Positions 43,036-52,685 of a DNA stretch of 64,000 bases are shown here, in pieces. Position 1 is the stretch's first letter; every line of letters starts with the position of its first letter. The notes under the pieces were generated by a model, which saw nothing but the letters and a program-made list of their open reading frames with translations, was not told the DNA's origin and searched no databases. The translations under genes and the position numbers were made by a program. Source of the DNA: CBDEGU01 sp965238045 (GTDB lineage Bacteria > Acidobacteriota > Terriglobia > Bryobacterales > UBA6623); assembly GCA_965238045.1 (NCBI GenBank), contig CBDEGU010000011.1:682001-746000 (forward strand). Direction: 5' to 3'.

Positions 43036-43865
43036 TCGAAGTGGGACTCGTAGGGCCGGGACGTGTGGGCCGCACCCTGGCGACGCTGCTGCCCCGCGAG
43101 CGGTTTCACCTTGGGCCGGTCCTCTCGCACACGCTGACATCGGCGCGGCGCTCGGTTCGGCTGATGGAAATCGGCGAGCCGACTGGGGACCCGGAGGCGT
43201 TCGGCGATTGCGACCTGCTGCTGGTCGCGGTTCACGATCATGCGATCGAGGCCGTGGCCAGGCGTTTCGCCACAACTGGCTTCCGCTACGCCAAGAAAGT
43301 TGTGCTGCATACCAACGGCCTGCTCTCGGGCACCGTGCTTGAGCCTTTGCGTCAGCGCGGCGCCCCCGCGGGTTCGATGCATCCGCTTTACGCTTTCCAG
43401 CACCCGGTTCTCAGCCTGGCGGGCGTCTACTTTACGGTAGAAGGCGATACCGCCGCCCGGTCGATGGCGCGGACTCTGATTCGGGCTTGGGGCGCCGAAT
43501 TTCAGCTTGTCAAACCGCAAGAAAAGCTGCGCCACCTGATCGCCTCCTCCATGGTCTCGGACCTGCTGACTGGATTGCTGGAAACCTCGGTTCAGGAGAT
43601 GGCCTCGGGAGGATTCAACCGTCGCCGCGCGCTGGAAGCTCTGACGCAAATACTGCAAGTGGTCCTGAAAGACTATGGCCGGTCGGGCCGCGCGAGCCGT
43701 CCAGGGCCGCTGCTGCGGGGCGAGATGGGGCGGGCGCTGGACGACCTGGACCGAGCGCGCCGAATGGATCCCCAAGTGATTGAGGACTATCGCGTCCAAG
43801 CGCTGCGGACTTTGCGCGTCTTGCGTAACCAGTCGGTCGACTCCGAGCTTCATGGGAGCGGCTAA
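43032..43865 (+). CDS. Rossmann-like and DUF2520 domain protein
   Basis: The 277-residue protein begins with a Rossmann motif 'VGLVGPGRVGRTLA'. The DUF2520 helical domain follows ('GSMHPLYAFQHP', then 'ASSMVSDLLTGLLE'), as in predicted F420- or NADP-dependent reductases of unknown substrate. The GTG start overlaps the uvrB stop, so translation is coupled to uvrB. The residue pattern is like ketopantoate-reductase relatives. The link to DNA repair is positional only. Confidence 0.85.
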   Translation: MIEVGLVGPGRVGRTLATLLPRERFHLGPVLSHTLTSARRSVRLMEIGEPTGDPEAFGDCDLLLVAVHDHAIEAVARRFATTGFRYAKKVVLHTNGLLSGTVLEPLRQRGAPAGSMHPLYAFQHPVLSLAGVYFTVEGDTAARSMARTLIRAWGAEFQLVKPQEKLRHLIASSMVSDLLTGLLETSVQEMASGGFNRRRALEALTQILQVVLKDYGRSGRASRPGPLLRGEMGRALDDLDRARRMDPQVIEDYRVQALRTLRVLRNQSVDSELHGSG

Positions 43866-44101
43866 GCGATCGTCCGGCGGAGGAACTCGGCGTTCGCTTA
43901 GATCTCTGAGAGCCCGCTGCGGCGGAGAGGCCGCCGGTCGTGTCGATGCCGCGGCAGGGCTGGATTTCGACGAACGACACCGGGGGACGACCAGGGGAAC
44001 AACAGCGGGTACGACACCGCGTGAGCCTTCCTGCTTGAATGAATATGTCCGGGCAGTCCTCGGCCGTGTCGGGGGCGTCGCTCCGTCAAGAGGCATTCTT
44101 C

Positions 44102-44437
44102 ATGAGTGTGGTTATCAACCGAGTTGTCTCAGCCGCCGCGCTGTTGCTGGTGTTGTCGGCGTTTGCACTCGCAGTGGCGGAAGAGAACGCCGGTTCACCT
44201 CAAAGGCCTCTGCTGGACCTAAACACAGCCACGGCCGCTCAGCTTGAAAGCCTGCCCGGAATCGGTAAGACGCGGGCGGAAATGATCCTCCGGATTCGGC
44301 GGCGCAACGGCCCGTTTCGCCGGCTTGAGGAACTGCGCTCCCTGCCGCGTCTTACCAGCAAGCAGTTTGAGAAGCTTAGACTGTATCTAACCGTTGTCAA
44401 ATCCGAAGAGCCCAAGAGCAGGAGCCGTTCACGGTAA
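44102..44437 (+). CDS. ComEA-like helix-hairpin-helix protein, exported
   Basis: The 111-residue protein has an N-terminal signal or anchor ('VVSAAALLLVLSAFALAVA') and one double HhH unit ('LDLNTATAAQLESLPGIG', then 'FRRLEELRSLPRLTSKQF'). This is the ComEA-type DNA-binding fold used in DNA uptake, though many short homologues have unknown roles. The frame is open from 44039, but the signal peptide begins at ATG 44102. The C-terminal tail is Arg/Ser-rich. Confidence 0.83.
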   Translation: MSVVINRVVSAAALLLVLSAFALAVAEENAGSPQRPLLDLNTATAAQLESLPGIGKTRAEMILRIRRRNGPFRRLEELRSLPRLTSKQFEKLRLYLTVVKSEEPKSRSRSR

Positions 44438-44566
44438 GCGGCGCCGCGGGCTGGTCAAGCTCGCCGGGTCGGCGCGGCATGGCCGGTCCCTCGACAGCAG
44501 CGGGACGATTCGAGAAGCTGGGATGATTCGAGAACTGGTGGCGGTTTGGCGGGGGGGCGCGCGGCG

Positions 44567-45625
44567 ATGATTCCCAGCGACGCGGCGCCGTTCCGGCCCG
44601 GAGAGGAACTCCCGCTTGCCCGGCTGGAGGAGTATCTCGCCGGCAGACTGGATGGTTTCCCCGAGGCGGCCGAGGCTGCTCAGTTTCCCCGCGGGCATTC
44701 GAACCTAACCTATTGGCTGCGTTGCGGTGACCGCGAGTACGTCCTTCGACGGCCTCCGATGGGTCCGATTCCCCACAAAGCACATGACATGGGCCGCGAA
44801 TTTCGGGTGCTCGAGAAGCTTGCGCCGCTCTTTGCTCCAGCGCCCCGGGTGTATCTGTTGTGCGAGGACAAGTCGGTTCTGGGCGCCCCGTTTTTCATCA
44901 TGGAGCGGCGCGCCGGGCTGACGCTTCAACGCACAGTTCCCGCGGAGCTTGCGGCGCATCCCGACTACCAGCGGAGCGTCAGCGAGGCATTCATCGACTG
45001 CCTGAGCGAACTGCACTCGATCGACATTCGACGGCACGGGCTCATCGGGCTGGGGCATCCGGCGGGGTTCTTGGAGCGCCAAGTTCGCGGCTGGAAGACG
45101 CGCTGGGAGAACGCCCGCACGGAACAAGTCGCCGAGATGAACCGTGTCGCCGAGTGGCTGATCGGCCGGCTGCCCCGATCGCAGCCGGCAACGCTGATTC
45201 ACAATGATTTCAAGCTCGACAACCTGCTGCTCGACCCGGCCGAGCCCGGCCGCGTGAACGCTGTACTTGATTGGGAAATGGCTACGGTCGGAGACCCTCT
45301 GGTCGATCTGGGCATTGTTCTCTGTTATTGGTCTGAAGCCCGCGATCCTCACTGGCGCCGCGAGGCCATCAGTCCGGTCACCTCCGAGCCGGGCTGGTTT
45401 TCTCGGTCCCAATTGATGACGCGCTACCAGGCGGCCACCGGCCGGGATCTCTCTGGTCTCAAGTACTATGAGGTTTTCGGCCTGTACAAACTCGCGGTCG
45501 TGCTGCAGCAGATCTATCACCGCTATCGTCAGGGACAGACGCGTGACGCGAGGTTTCAAGATTTTGATCGCAGAGTTCTCGGCCTCGCCGAGGCGGCCGT
45601 CATGGTGATGGAAAATTCCCGGTGA
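44567..45625 (+). CDS. Phosphotransferase, aminoglycoside-phosphotransferase-like (ACAD10-type)
   Basis: The 352-residue protein has a kinase-like fold. 'LRRPPMG' near residue 65 matches the ACAD10/11 N-terminal kinase-like group ('FPRGHSNLTYWL' precedes it). The catalytic loop is 'LIHNDFKLDNLLLD' near 210 with Asp, and the metal-binding Asp is in 'AVLDWEMATVGDPLVDLG'. The probable role is phosphorylation of a small hydroxylated substrate. It overlaps the histidine phosphatase start by 4 bp, so a kinase-phosphatase pair is suggested by position only. Confidence 0.85.
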   Translation: MIPSDAAPFRPGEELPLARLEEYLAGRLDGFPEAAEAAQFPRGHSNLTYWLRCGDREYVLRRPPMGPIPHKAHDMGREFRVLEKLAPLFAPAPRVYLLCEDKSVLGAPFFIMERRAGLTLQRTVPAELAAHPDYQRSVSEAFIDCLSELHSIDIRRHGLIGLGHPAGFLERQVRGWKTRWENARTEQVAEMNRVAEWLIGRLPRSQPATLIHNDFKLDNLLLDPAEPGRVNAVLDWEMATVGDPLVDLGIVLCYWSEARDPHWRREAISPVTSEPGWFSRSQLMTRYQAATGRDLSGLKYYEVFGLYKLAVVLQQIYHRYRQGQTRDARFQDFDRRVLGLAEAAVMVMENSR

Positions 45626-46338
45626 GCGCCCTGTACATGATTCGGCACGGCCAGGCGGGACCGCGCCATGACTACGACCGGCTCTCGGAACTGGGAGAAC
45701 GTCAGGCCAGGCTGCTCGGCGAGCATCTGGCCGCGCAAGGCGCCGGTTTCGCGGCCGCTTACACGGGTTCATTGCAGAGGCAGAAACGTACGGCGCGCCT
45801 TGTCGTCCAGGCTTATGACGCCGCCGGCCTGGCATTTCCCGAGCTGATCGAGGACCCGCTTTGGGATGAGTTCGACTTGGACGCCCTCTATCGGGCTCTG
45901 GCCGATCCTCTGCGAGAAGACGATGCCCTCTTCCGGCGGGAGTTGGATGTCATGACGCGGTCCATTGAGAACGGCGACGCTCAGGTTCATCGATCTCACA
46001 ATTACTGCGACATCGAGGTGGTCCGTGCCTGGACATCCGGACGGTACCGTTACGGGGGCGAGTCCTGGCCGGATTTTCAAGAACGCATCGCCTCGGCGTT
46101 TCGGAAACTTTCTGGCCCGGGATCGGGGAAAAAGATTGCCGTCTTCACCTCGGCGACTCCGATCGCCCTGGCCATGGGCCGGGCGCTCAAACTGGCCGAT
46201 CAGGAAGTTTGGCGGCTCGCCGGGGCCACCTACAACTCCGGACTCTCGACGCTGCGGCTCGCCGAAGAGGGACTGCGCGTGTTCACCTTCAATAGCGTGC
46301 CGCACCTGCTCGACCCAGACCTGCTGAGCTTTCGCTAG
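45622..46338 (+). CDS. Histidine phosphatase family protein (SixA/PGM-like)
   Basis: The 238-residue protein has the catalytic 'MIRHGQAG' at its start and the second His region in 'SATPIALAMGRAL'. The family catalyses phosphate hydrolysis or transfer through a phosphohistidine. The GTG start overlaps the phosphotransferase gene. It converges with the enolase-superfamily gene and overlaps it by 4 bp. The substrate is unknown. Confidence 0.86.
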   Translation: MSALYMIRHGQAGPRHDYDRLSELGERQARLLGEHLAAQGAGFAAAYTGSLQRQKRTARLVVQAYDAAGLAFPELIEDPLWDEFDLDALYRALADPLREDDALFRRELDVMTRSIENGDAQVHRSHNYCDIEVVRAWTSGRYRYGGESWPDFQERIASAFRKLSGPGSGKKIAVFTSATPIALAMGRALKLADQEVWRLAGATYNSGLSTLRLAEEGLRVFTFNSVPHLLDPDLLSFR

Positions 46339-47453
46339 CGAACCCGATATTTCTCGATCGCTTCCTCGTCGAGATCGAGCCCCAAGCCGGGCTCGGACGG
46401 AATATCGAGCATGCCGTCTTTCGCGACGATGCGCTGTTTCGTGATGTGGTCGCGGAGCGTCGTTTCTTCCTCGGCGACGAATTCGCAGATGAAGGAGTTC
46501 GGAACGGAGTTCAAGAAATGCAGCGCCGCGGCGACGTTGATGTAGGTCGTGAAACCGTGATTCGCCACCGGCAGGCCGCGGTCCATCGCGAGACTGGCGA
46601 TTTTCATCGCTTCGGTAAATCCGCCGACGCGCGTGAGATCGATCTGGACGATATCGATCTTTCCGCGATCCATCAGGTCGATATATGAGAGACGGTTGCT
46701 CTCTTCCTCGCCGGCGGCGATGCGGAGATGGGTCGCCTCGCAAAGCTTCCTGTAGCCGTCGTAGTCGTCGGGGGCCAGGGGTTCTTCGAGCCAGAAGATG
46801 TTGTAGTCGGCGAAAGCACGGGCACGCTGGATCGCCGTCTTGGCATCCCATGCAAGGCCGGCGTCAATGAGCAGGTCGATGTCGTCGCCCAGGCCCCGGC
46901 GCGCCTCGCGCACCAGCGCGATGTCGGTCTTTTCATCCTGCCCCATCGGTTCCCAGCCGAACTTGACGGCGGTAAACCCCCGGTCGCGAAAGCGCTCGGC
47001 GCGCTCGCGCGTCTCGTCCGGCGTGGCGCCAAACAGATTGCTGGCATAGGGACGGATCTGCTTGTGGAATCCGCCGCCGAGCAGTTTCCAGATCGGCTGC
47101 CCGAGCGCCTTGCCCTTGATGTCCCACAGAGCGATGTCGATGCCGCTGATGGCGTGCAGTCCGACCCCGCGGCGGCCGCCGTAGACGTTCTCGCGGTACA
47201 TCTTGTACCAGAGTTTCTCGGTTTCCAGCGGGTCCTCGCCGATGACAAGCTCTCGCAATCCGCAGGTGACGTTGTGCGAGAAGGGACCCTCGATGGCGCC
47301 TTTGACGGCCAGCGGCGCCGAGTCGACTTCGCCGATGCCCGTGATCCCGGCGTCGGTCGACACTCTGACGATCAGGGCGTCTTGGCCGCTGTCACACTGC
47401 TTCTTTACCTCCGGCAACCGAAGATAAATCACTTCCACGTCAGTGATTTTCAA
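46335..47453 (-). CDS. Mandelate racemase/muconate-lactonizing (enolase superfamily) enzyme
   Basis: The 372-residue protein has the capping N-domain and a TIM barrel. Catalytic positions are Lys in 'AVKFGWEP' near residue 160, the metal ligands Asp in 'LIDAGLAWD', Glu in 'LEEPLAPDD' and Glu in 'AAGEEESN', and the general base His in 'VANHGFTT'. This fits an acid-sugar dehydratase or racemase. Its substrate cannot be read. It is followed downstream by no sugar transporter in the same direction. Confidence 0.9.
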   Translation of the reverse strand: MKITDVEVIYLRLPEVKKQCDSGQDALIVRVSTDAGITGIGEVDSAPLAVKGAIEGPFSHNVTCGLRELVIGEDPLETEKLWYKMYRENVYGGRRGVGLHAISGIDIALWDIKGKALGQPIWKLLGGGFHKQIRPYASNLFGATPDETRERAERFRDRGFTAVKFGWEPMGQDEKTDIALVREARRGLGDDIDLLIDAGLAWDAKTAIQRARAFADYNIFWLEEPLAPDDYDGYRKLCEATHLRIAAGEEESNRLSYIDLMDRGKIDIVQIDLTRVGGFTEAMKIASLAMDRGLPVANHGFTTYINVAAALHFLNSVPNSFICEFVAEEETTLRDHITKQRIVAKDGMLDIPSEPGLGLDLDEEAIEKYRVR

Positions 47454-47522
47454 GTTCGTACTCCTTCAGAGCATCGCTGCCAGACCTGGCGGGGGGCGCA
47501 ACCTCGAACCAAGCTTCAGCAT

Positions 47523-48416
47523 TCAGGCGCCGCCGCCGGCATCCTGCGCAAAGAAATTCCCCATCCCGCGAAACTTTCTGTAGCGGTCTTCGATCAGTTC
47601 GGGACCGCTGAGCGGGGTGAGATCGGCAAGTTGCGAGGCGATGGCTTCGCCCAGAGTCCGGGCGGCCTGATCGTAGTCTGTGTGAGCGCCGCCTGGCGGT
47701 TCAGAAACAATCTTGTCAATAAGACCCAGTCGCAGCAAATCGTCGCTGGTCGGCTTCAAGGCCTCGGCGGCGAGTTCCGCCTTGCCTGCATCGCGCCAAA
47801 CGATGGCGGCGCAGCTTTCCGGCGAGATCACGCTGTAGACTGCGTTTTCGAGCATCAGGATGCGATTGCCAACACCGAGTCCCAGCGCGCCGCCGCTGCC
47901 GCCTTCTCCGATGCACGTGACCACGATCGGCACCGGCAATCGTGCCATCACTTGCAGGTTGCGCGCAATCGCCTCGGCCTGGCCTCGCTCCTCGGCGTCG
48001 ATGCCCGGATAGGCTCCGGGCGTATCAAGAAAAGTTAGAATCGGACGGGAAAATTTCGCCGCCAGCTTCATCACCCGCAGCGCCTTGCGATAGCCCTCGG
48101 GTTTCGCCATGCCGAAGTTGCGGTGAAGTTTCTGCTTCGTGTCCCGGCCCTTCTGTTGGCCGATGACCATGACCTGCAAACCCTGAAACAAGGCATAACC
48201 GCAGACGGTCGCCGGATCATCGCCGAAATTTCTGTCGCCGTGGATTTCCTGAAAGCCGCTGAAGAGACGCTCGAAGTAGTCCAGCGAATGGGGCCGTTGC
48301 GGATGCCGCGCGAGTTGCACATGCTCCCAGGCGGAGAGGGGACGCGGGCCGCCGGCTTCGGCCGCCGGCTTCGATTCGTGGCTCGAGGCCCGGTCATGGG
48401 GAGAATCGGTTGCCAT
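47523..48416 (-). CDS. accA: Acetyl-CoA carboxylase carboxyltransferase subunit alpha
   Basis: The 297-residue protein has the crotonase-like transferase fold: 'FLDTPGAYPGIDAEERGQ' near residue 130 and 'GEGGSGGALGLGVG' near 170. It transfers carboxyl from biotin to acetyl-CoA for fatty acid synthesis, with AccD. It lacks the extra N-terminal part some AccA carry, and its C-terminus has a Gly/Ala tail. It lies 50 bp after dnaE on the same strand, a common bacterial arrangement. Confidence 0.96.
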   Translation of the reverse strand: MATDSPHDRASSHESKPAAEAGGPRPLSAWEHVQLARHPQRPHSLDYFERLFSGFQEIHGDRNFGDDPATVCGYALFQGLQVMVIGQQKGRDTKQKLHRNFGMAKPEGYRKALRVMKLAAKFSRPILTFLDTPGAYPGIDAEERGQAEAIARNLQVMARLPVPIVVTCIGEGGSGGALGLGVGNRILMLENAVYSVISPESCAAIVWRDAGKAELAAEALKPTSDDLLRLGLIDKIVSEPPGGAHTDYDQAARTLGEAIASQLADLTPLSGPELIEDRYRKFRGMGNFFAQDAGGGA

Positions 48417-48466
48417 AGCTTGATCGGGGGCTTGATCGGGGTCTTGATCCGGCGACGAGCTAACCC

Positions 48467-51400
48467 TTAGGATGGCATGATTTCCAATGAGCCCGCACCA
48501 CAGATCTGCTCGACCTCGGCGCGAAAGCCCCGGTCGGCGTTGACATTGTCGGCGAGTTCGTAGAACACCAGGAAGTCCTTCTTGCGAAGCAACCGTAGTC
48601 GCACGTGCGTTTCCCCAGGTTTGCTGTCAAAAAGCTCACGCAGCTTTTCCGCGGTTTCCCCGCAACCGCCGTTATCGAGGCGCAACGTGATCGAGATTTT
48701 CGCGGGCAGGCGCACCCGGGCCACCTCGAGCGGAATGATCTCGCTGACGGAGATCTTCAAAGGGCCGTTCTCATCCAAGCGGACGTCGCCCCGAATCAGA
48801 ACGGCCTGATCCTCGACCAGCAGGGATTCCAAACTTTCGTATTGATTCGCGAAGATCAGCAAATCGACGCTGCCCCGCAGGTCCTCGAGCACCGCCGCGG
48901 CCCAGCTTCTCCTTTCCCGGTTGCGCTTGCGGGCGATCGAGTTCAGCCAGCCGCACAGGGCCACCGGCGTTCCGGTTTCCAGCTTGTCGAGCTTCGAGGA
49001 GTCGAGGTCCGACAACTCCGCGATCTTCTCGCGATAGGCGTTTAGCGGATGACCGGTGACATAAAAACCAAGCATCTCTTTCTCGCCGGCGAGAGCCTGC
49101 TTCTCGGTCCATTCCGGCACGTCGGGCAGCTTCTCGGGTACGGCCGCGGACTCGGTCTCCAGGGCCGCGAACAAACCATGCTGACCTGTTTCGCGGTCGC
49201 GCGCGGCTTTCTGTCCCATTTCAATCGCGCGGTCCAGAGTTGCCATCAACTGGCCGCGGTGTCCGCCGAACGAGTCCATCGCGCCTGCTTTGAGGGCGCT
49301 TTCGAGCGCCCGCTTGTTGAGATACCGCCAATCCACCGATTCAGCGAAATGGAACAGCGACCGAAAGGGTCCCACTTCCTCCCGCGCCGCGGAAACCGTC
49401 TCGACGGCCTTCTTGCCCAGGTTCTTGATCGCCGCCAGTCCGAAGAGGATGCTCTTGTCGCCATGGGGCGTGAAGCCCCAATGCCCGGAGTTAAAGTCAG
49501 GCGGCAAGATCTGGATATCCATGTCGCGGCATTCGTTGATGTACTTGACGACCTTGGCGGTGTTGCCGCTCTCCGCCGTCAGCAGCGCCGCCATGAAGAA
49601 CACGGGATAGTGAGCCTTCAAGTAGGCGGTCACATAGGCCACGAAACCGTAGGCGGCTGAGTGCGATTTGTTAAATCCGTACCCCGCGAACTGTTCCATC
49701 AGGTCGAACAACTTCACCACTTTGCGCTTCGGATAACCTCTTTCGAGCGCACCGTTGAGAAACCGCTCCCGTTGCGCCGCCATCTCCTCGGCGTTCTTCT
49801 TTCCCATGGCCCGGCGCAGCAGATCCGCCTCGCTCAGCGAGTAGCCCGCCACGCGGTTGGCTATCCGCATCACCTGCTCCTGATAGACGATCACGCCGTA
49901 GGTTTCCTCGAGCAACTCTTTCAGGACGGGCAGGTCATAGGTAACGGGCTTGCGGCCATGCTTGCGGTCGATGAAATCGCTTACCATGCCGCCCTGAATC
50001 GGCCCCGGACGATAGAGCGCGTTCAGAGCGATCAAGTCCTCGATACGCTCGGGCTGGTAGCGGCGAAGAATGTCGCGCATGCCGTCGGACTCGAACTGAA
50101 ATACGCCGCTGGTTAGTCCTCTGGCGAGCAGTTCATAGGTTTTCTTGTCGTCGAGCGGCAGATCCTCCGGGTGTAGTTTGATCCCTTTCTCCCGCTCGAG
50201 AAGCCGCAGGGCCTCGTCGATGACGGTGAGGGTTGTCAGTCCCAAAAAATCCATTTTGAGCAGCGACAATTTGTCGAGGCTCTTCATGTCGTACTGGGTG
50301 ACGATTTCGTTCTTCGCGGTCTTGTAGAGCGGAACGAGTTCCTGCAACGGCTGCGCCGCGATGACCACGCCCGCCGCGTGGACCGACGGGTTGCGGGCCA
50401 CTCCTTCGAGCCGCTGGGCGATCTGCATCAGTTCGGCGACACGGGCGTCGTTCTTGACCTGTTCGGCCAGCGCCGGCTCCTGCTTGATGGCGTCGGCCAG
50501 TTTGATGTTGAGAACGTTCGGCACCATCTTCGTGAGCCGGTCGACCTCGGCGAAGCTCATGTCCATCACGCGGCCGACGTCCTTGATCGCGGCCTTTGTC
50601 GCCAGAGTGTTGAAGGTGATGATCTGCGCTACCTGTTCGCGGCCGTATTTTTCCGTAACATACTGGATGACTTCACCGCGCCGGTGCATGCAGAAATCGA
50701 TATCGATATCGGGCATGTCCACTCGCTCGGGATTCAAAAAACGCTCGAACAGCAAGTCGTACTGCAAGGGATCGATGTCGGTAATGCTCATCGCGTAGGC
50801 GACGAGCGAGCCCGCGGCCGATCCCCGTCCGGGGCCGACCGGGATCGCTTGTGCTTTCGCATAGCGGACGAAGTCCCAGACGATCAGGAAATAGCCGGGG
50901 TACTTCATCTGCTGAATGATTTTAATCTCGGTATCGAGCCGTTCACTATATTCAGCGAGTGCGTGCTTTAGCCGGCCTTTCGCCGCCAGCGCCTCCAGGC
51001 GTGGCCGGCGTGTCTCGAAGCCCTGCCGCGCGACCCATTCAAAGTAGGTGTCGATGCTGTGTTCGTCCGGAACATCGAACTTAGGGAACGGATTGGCTAC
51101 CGGCTCAAGCTTCAAGTTGCAGCGCTCGGCGATCTCCCAGGTGCGGCGGAGCGGGTCCTCATTGCCGTCGAGAACGCGCAGCATCTCGTCGCGGTTCTTG
51201 AGATAAAACTCTTGCGTCTGGAACCGCATGCGGTTCGGCTCATCGAGCGTCTTGCCGGTCTGGATGCAGAGCAAGGCATCGTGCGCGCGGGCGTCGTCCC
51301 GCGTCAGGTAGTGCGCGTCGTTGGTCGCCACCAGCGGAATGCCCGATTCCTGACTCAGCCGCAGCAGCGAGGGCATCAGCCGCTTGTCGAGGTCGAGTCC

Positions 51401-51931
51401 GTGATCCTGGACTTCCAGGTAGAAATTCTCCTTGCCGAACATGTCCTGGTACTCGAAAGCAAGGTGGCGGCCGGCGTCGTATCCGGTTTCGAGCAGCGCT
51501 TCGTTTAGATCGCCCCGCAGGCAGGCCGAAGTGCATATCAGCCCCTCGCTATGAGCGGCGAGCAGATCTTTGTCAATGCGCGGTTTGTAGTAAAAGCCCT
51601 CCAGGAAGGCGGTCGAGACGAGCTGGATCAGGTTCTTGTAGCCGGTCTGATCCTTGCACAGCAGCAGCAGGTGGTGATAGCGGTCGGTGTCGCTGCGCGT
51701 CTTGTGCCCCTCTTGCGAGACGTAGACTTCGCAGCCGATGATCGGCTTGATGCCCCGGCGCGTGGCTTCCCCATGAAAATGAACGGCGCCGAACAGGTTG
51801 CCGTGGTCGGTAATCGCCACCGCCGGCATCTCCTCTCGTTCGACCAAATCCATAAGCCGCGTGATCTCACAAGCGCCGTCAAGCAGCGAATAGTCGGTGT
51901 GGCAGTGCAGGTGGATGAACGGGGCGGGCAT
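48467..51931 (-). CDS. dnaE: DNA polymerase III subunit alpha
   Basis: The 1154-residue replicative polymerase starts with the PHP domain ('HLHCHTDYSLLDGACE', residues 8-23). The catalytic aspartates are in 'DMPDIDIDFCM' near 405, the finger and thumb stretches include 'GVIVYQEQVMRIAN' near 680, and HhH and OB-fold parts end the protein. Length matches DnaE. It starts at the ATG 14 bp after a TATACT box with a good -35 (complement 51946-51975). The tatA gene diverges from it. Confidence 0.97.
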   Translation of the reverse strand: MPAPFIHLHCHTDYSLLDGACEITRLMDLVEREEMPAVAITDHGNLFGAVHFHGEATRRGIKPIIGCEVYVSQEGHKTRSDTDRYHHLLLLCKDQTGYKNLIQLVSTAFLEGFYYKPRIDKDLLAAHSEGLICTSACLRGDLNEALLETGYDAGRHLAFEYQDMFGKENFYLEVQDHGLDLDKRLMPSLLRLSQESGIPLVATNDAHYLTRDDARAHDALLCIQTGKTLDEPNRMRFQTQEFYLKNRDEMLRVLDGNEDPLRRTWEIAERCNLKLEPVANPFPKFDVPDEHSIDTYFEWVARQGFETRRPRLEALAAKGRLKHALAEYSERLDTEIKIIQQMKYPGYFLIVWDFVRYAKAQAIPVGPGRGSAAGSLVAYAMSITDIDPLQYDLLFERFLNPERVDMPDIDIDFCMHRRGEVIQYVTEKYGREQVAQIITFNTLATKAAIKDVGRVMDMSFAEVDRLTKMVPNVLNIKLADAIKQEPALAEQVKNDARVAELMQIAQRLEGVARNPSVHAAGVVIAAQPLQELVPLYKTAKNEIVTQYDMKSLDKLSLLKMDFLGLTTLTVIDEALRLLEREKGIKLHPEDLPLDDKKTYELLARGLTSGVFQFESDGMRDILRRYQPERIEDLIALNALYRPGPIQGGMVSDFIDRKHGRKPVTYDLPVLKELLEETYGVIVYQEQVMRIANRVAGYSLSEADLLRRAMGKKNAEEMAAQRERFLNGALERGYPKRKVVKLFDLMEQFAGYGFNKSHSAAYGFVAYVTAYLKAHYPVFFMAALLTAESGNTAKVVKYINECRDMDIQILPPDFNSGHWGFTPHGDKSILFGLAAIKNLGKKAVETVSAAREEVGPFRSLFHFAESVDWRYLNKRALESALKAGAMDSFGGHRGQLMATLDRAIEMGQKAARDRETGQHGLFAALETESAAVPEKLPDVPEWTEKQALAGEKEMLGFYVTGHPLNAYREKIAELSDLDSSKLDKLETGTPVALCGWLNSIARKRNRERRSWAAAVLEDLRGSVDLLIFANQYESLESLLVEDQAVLIRGDVRLDENGPLKISVSEIIPLEVARVRLPAKISITLRLDNGGCGETAEKLRELFDSKPGETHVRLRLLRKKDFLVFYELADNVNADRGFRAEVEQICGAGSLEIMPS

Positions 51932-51945
51932 GAAAAGTCTGTCTC

Positions 51946-51975
51946 AGTATACGGACGCTGGTTTTGGCCGGTCAA
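51946..51975 (-). promoter_or_regulatory. dnaE promoter
   Basis: On the minus strand TTGACC (complement 51970-51975) and TATACT (complement 51946-51951) are 18 bp apart. The expected transcription start is about 8 nt before the dnaE ATG, so the leader is very short. Confidence 0.6.
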
Positions 51976-52082
51976 TCAAGCTCGTCGTTCAAGTGGCGGA
52001 TCATCCCTGGCGCCGGCCGCTGCCGTCGAGACAGCGTTAGGCGACGGGGTGAGGGCGGGCCGCGGAACGGACGGGAGCGGGG

Positions 52083-52112
52083 TTGACGCGCCAATCCACT
52101 CGCCGTTATGAT
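52083..52112 (+). promoter_or_regulatory. tatA promoter
   Basis: TTGACG (52083-52088) and TATGAT (52107-52112) are 18 bp apart. This places the transcription start near 52119 and shows the ORF start at 52108 is not real; the gene starts at 52171. Confidence 0.6.
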
Positions 52113-52170
52113 CAAGTTGACATTTCGCGGGCCACGAGTCGCGGGTCACCAAGGGCAGGAAAAAGAATCG

Positions 52171-52674
52171 ATGGGACCACTTGGCATTCCGGAGATGATT
52201 TTCATCTTCGTCTTCGCTCTCTTGATTTTTGGGCCGAAGAAGCTGCCCGAACTCGGGAAGTCCTTCGGCAAGGGGATGGCGGAGTTCCGCCGGGCGTCGA
52301 ATGAGTTGAAGTCGACGTTCCAGGCCGAAATGGACAATATCGAGCGGGAAACCGCCGAGGTCAAGGAAGTAGCCAAGCAAGCCAACACGGAACTCAACAA
52401 GCAGATCAGCACGACCAATTACGAAGATAGCGAAGACGATTACTACTCCGAATACGACGACACGACGTATAACGACAGCGGGTCGAAAGATGCAGCTTCC
52501 CCGGAATCCTCCTCGGAATCCGCGGCTGCCAGCAGCACGGAAAGCCCCGCCGTCAACAGCGATTCGAACGTCGGATCAAGCGATGACCAAAGCGCACCGG
52601 TCACCGCAAGCAATGCATCGAAGCCGGCGGCATCGAGCGCCAACGCCGAAACTTCAGAAGCCAAAGCAAGTTAG
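52171..52674 (+). CDS. tatA: Sec-independent protein translocase TatA/TatB
   Basis: The 167-residue protein has the single N-terminal membrane helix ('PEMIFIFVFALLIFGPKKLPELGKSFGKG', given as two parts: the helix then the FGPKKLPELG hinge), a basic amphipathic helix, and a very long C-terminal tail of about 90 residues. The tail contains an acidic/Tyr-rich stretch near residues 82-106 ('NYEDSEDDYYSEYDD'), then a Ser/Ala-rich end. It forms the twin-arginine export pore with TatC. AGGAAAA precedes the ATG. tatC starts 11 bp downstream. Confidence 0.93.
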   Translation: MGPLGIPEMIFIFVFALLIFGPKKLPELGKSFGKGMAEFRRASNELKSTFQAEMDNIERETAEVKEVAKQANTELNKQISTTNYEDSEDDYYSEYDDTTYNDSGSKDAASPESSSESAAASSTESPAVNSDSNVGSSDDQSAPVTASNASKPAASSANAETSEAKAS

Positions 52675-52685
52675 TACGAGGCTAA

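Noticed and set aside
46728..48038. 436-residue plus-strand frame opposite the enolase-superfamily and accA genes
   Set aside because: Both opposite genes are clearly recognised, and this frame looks antisense.
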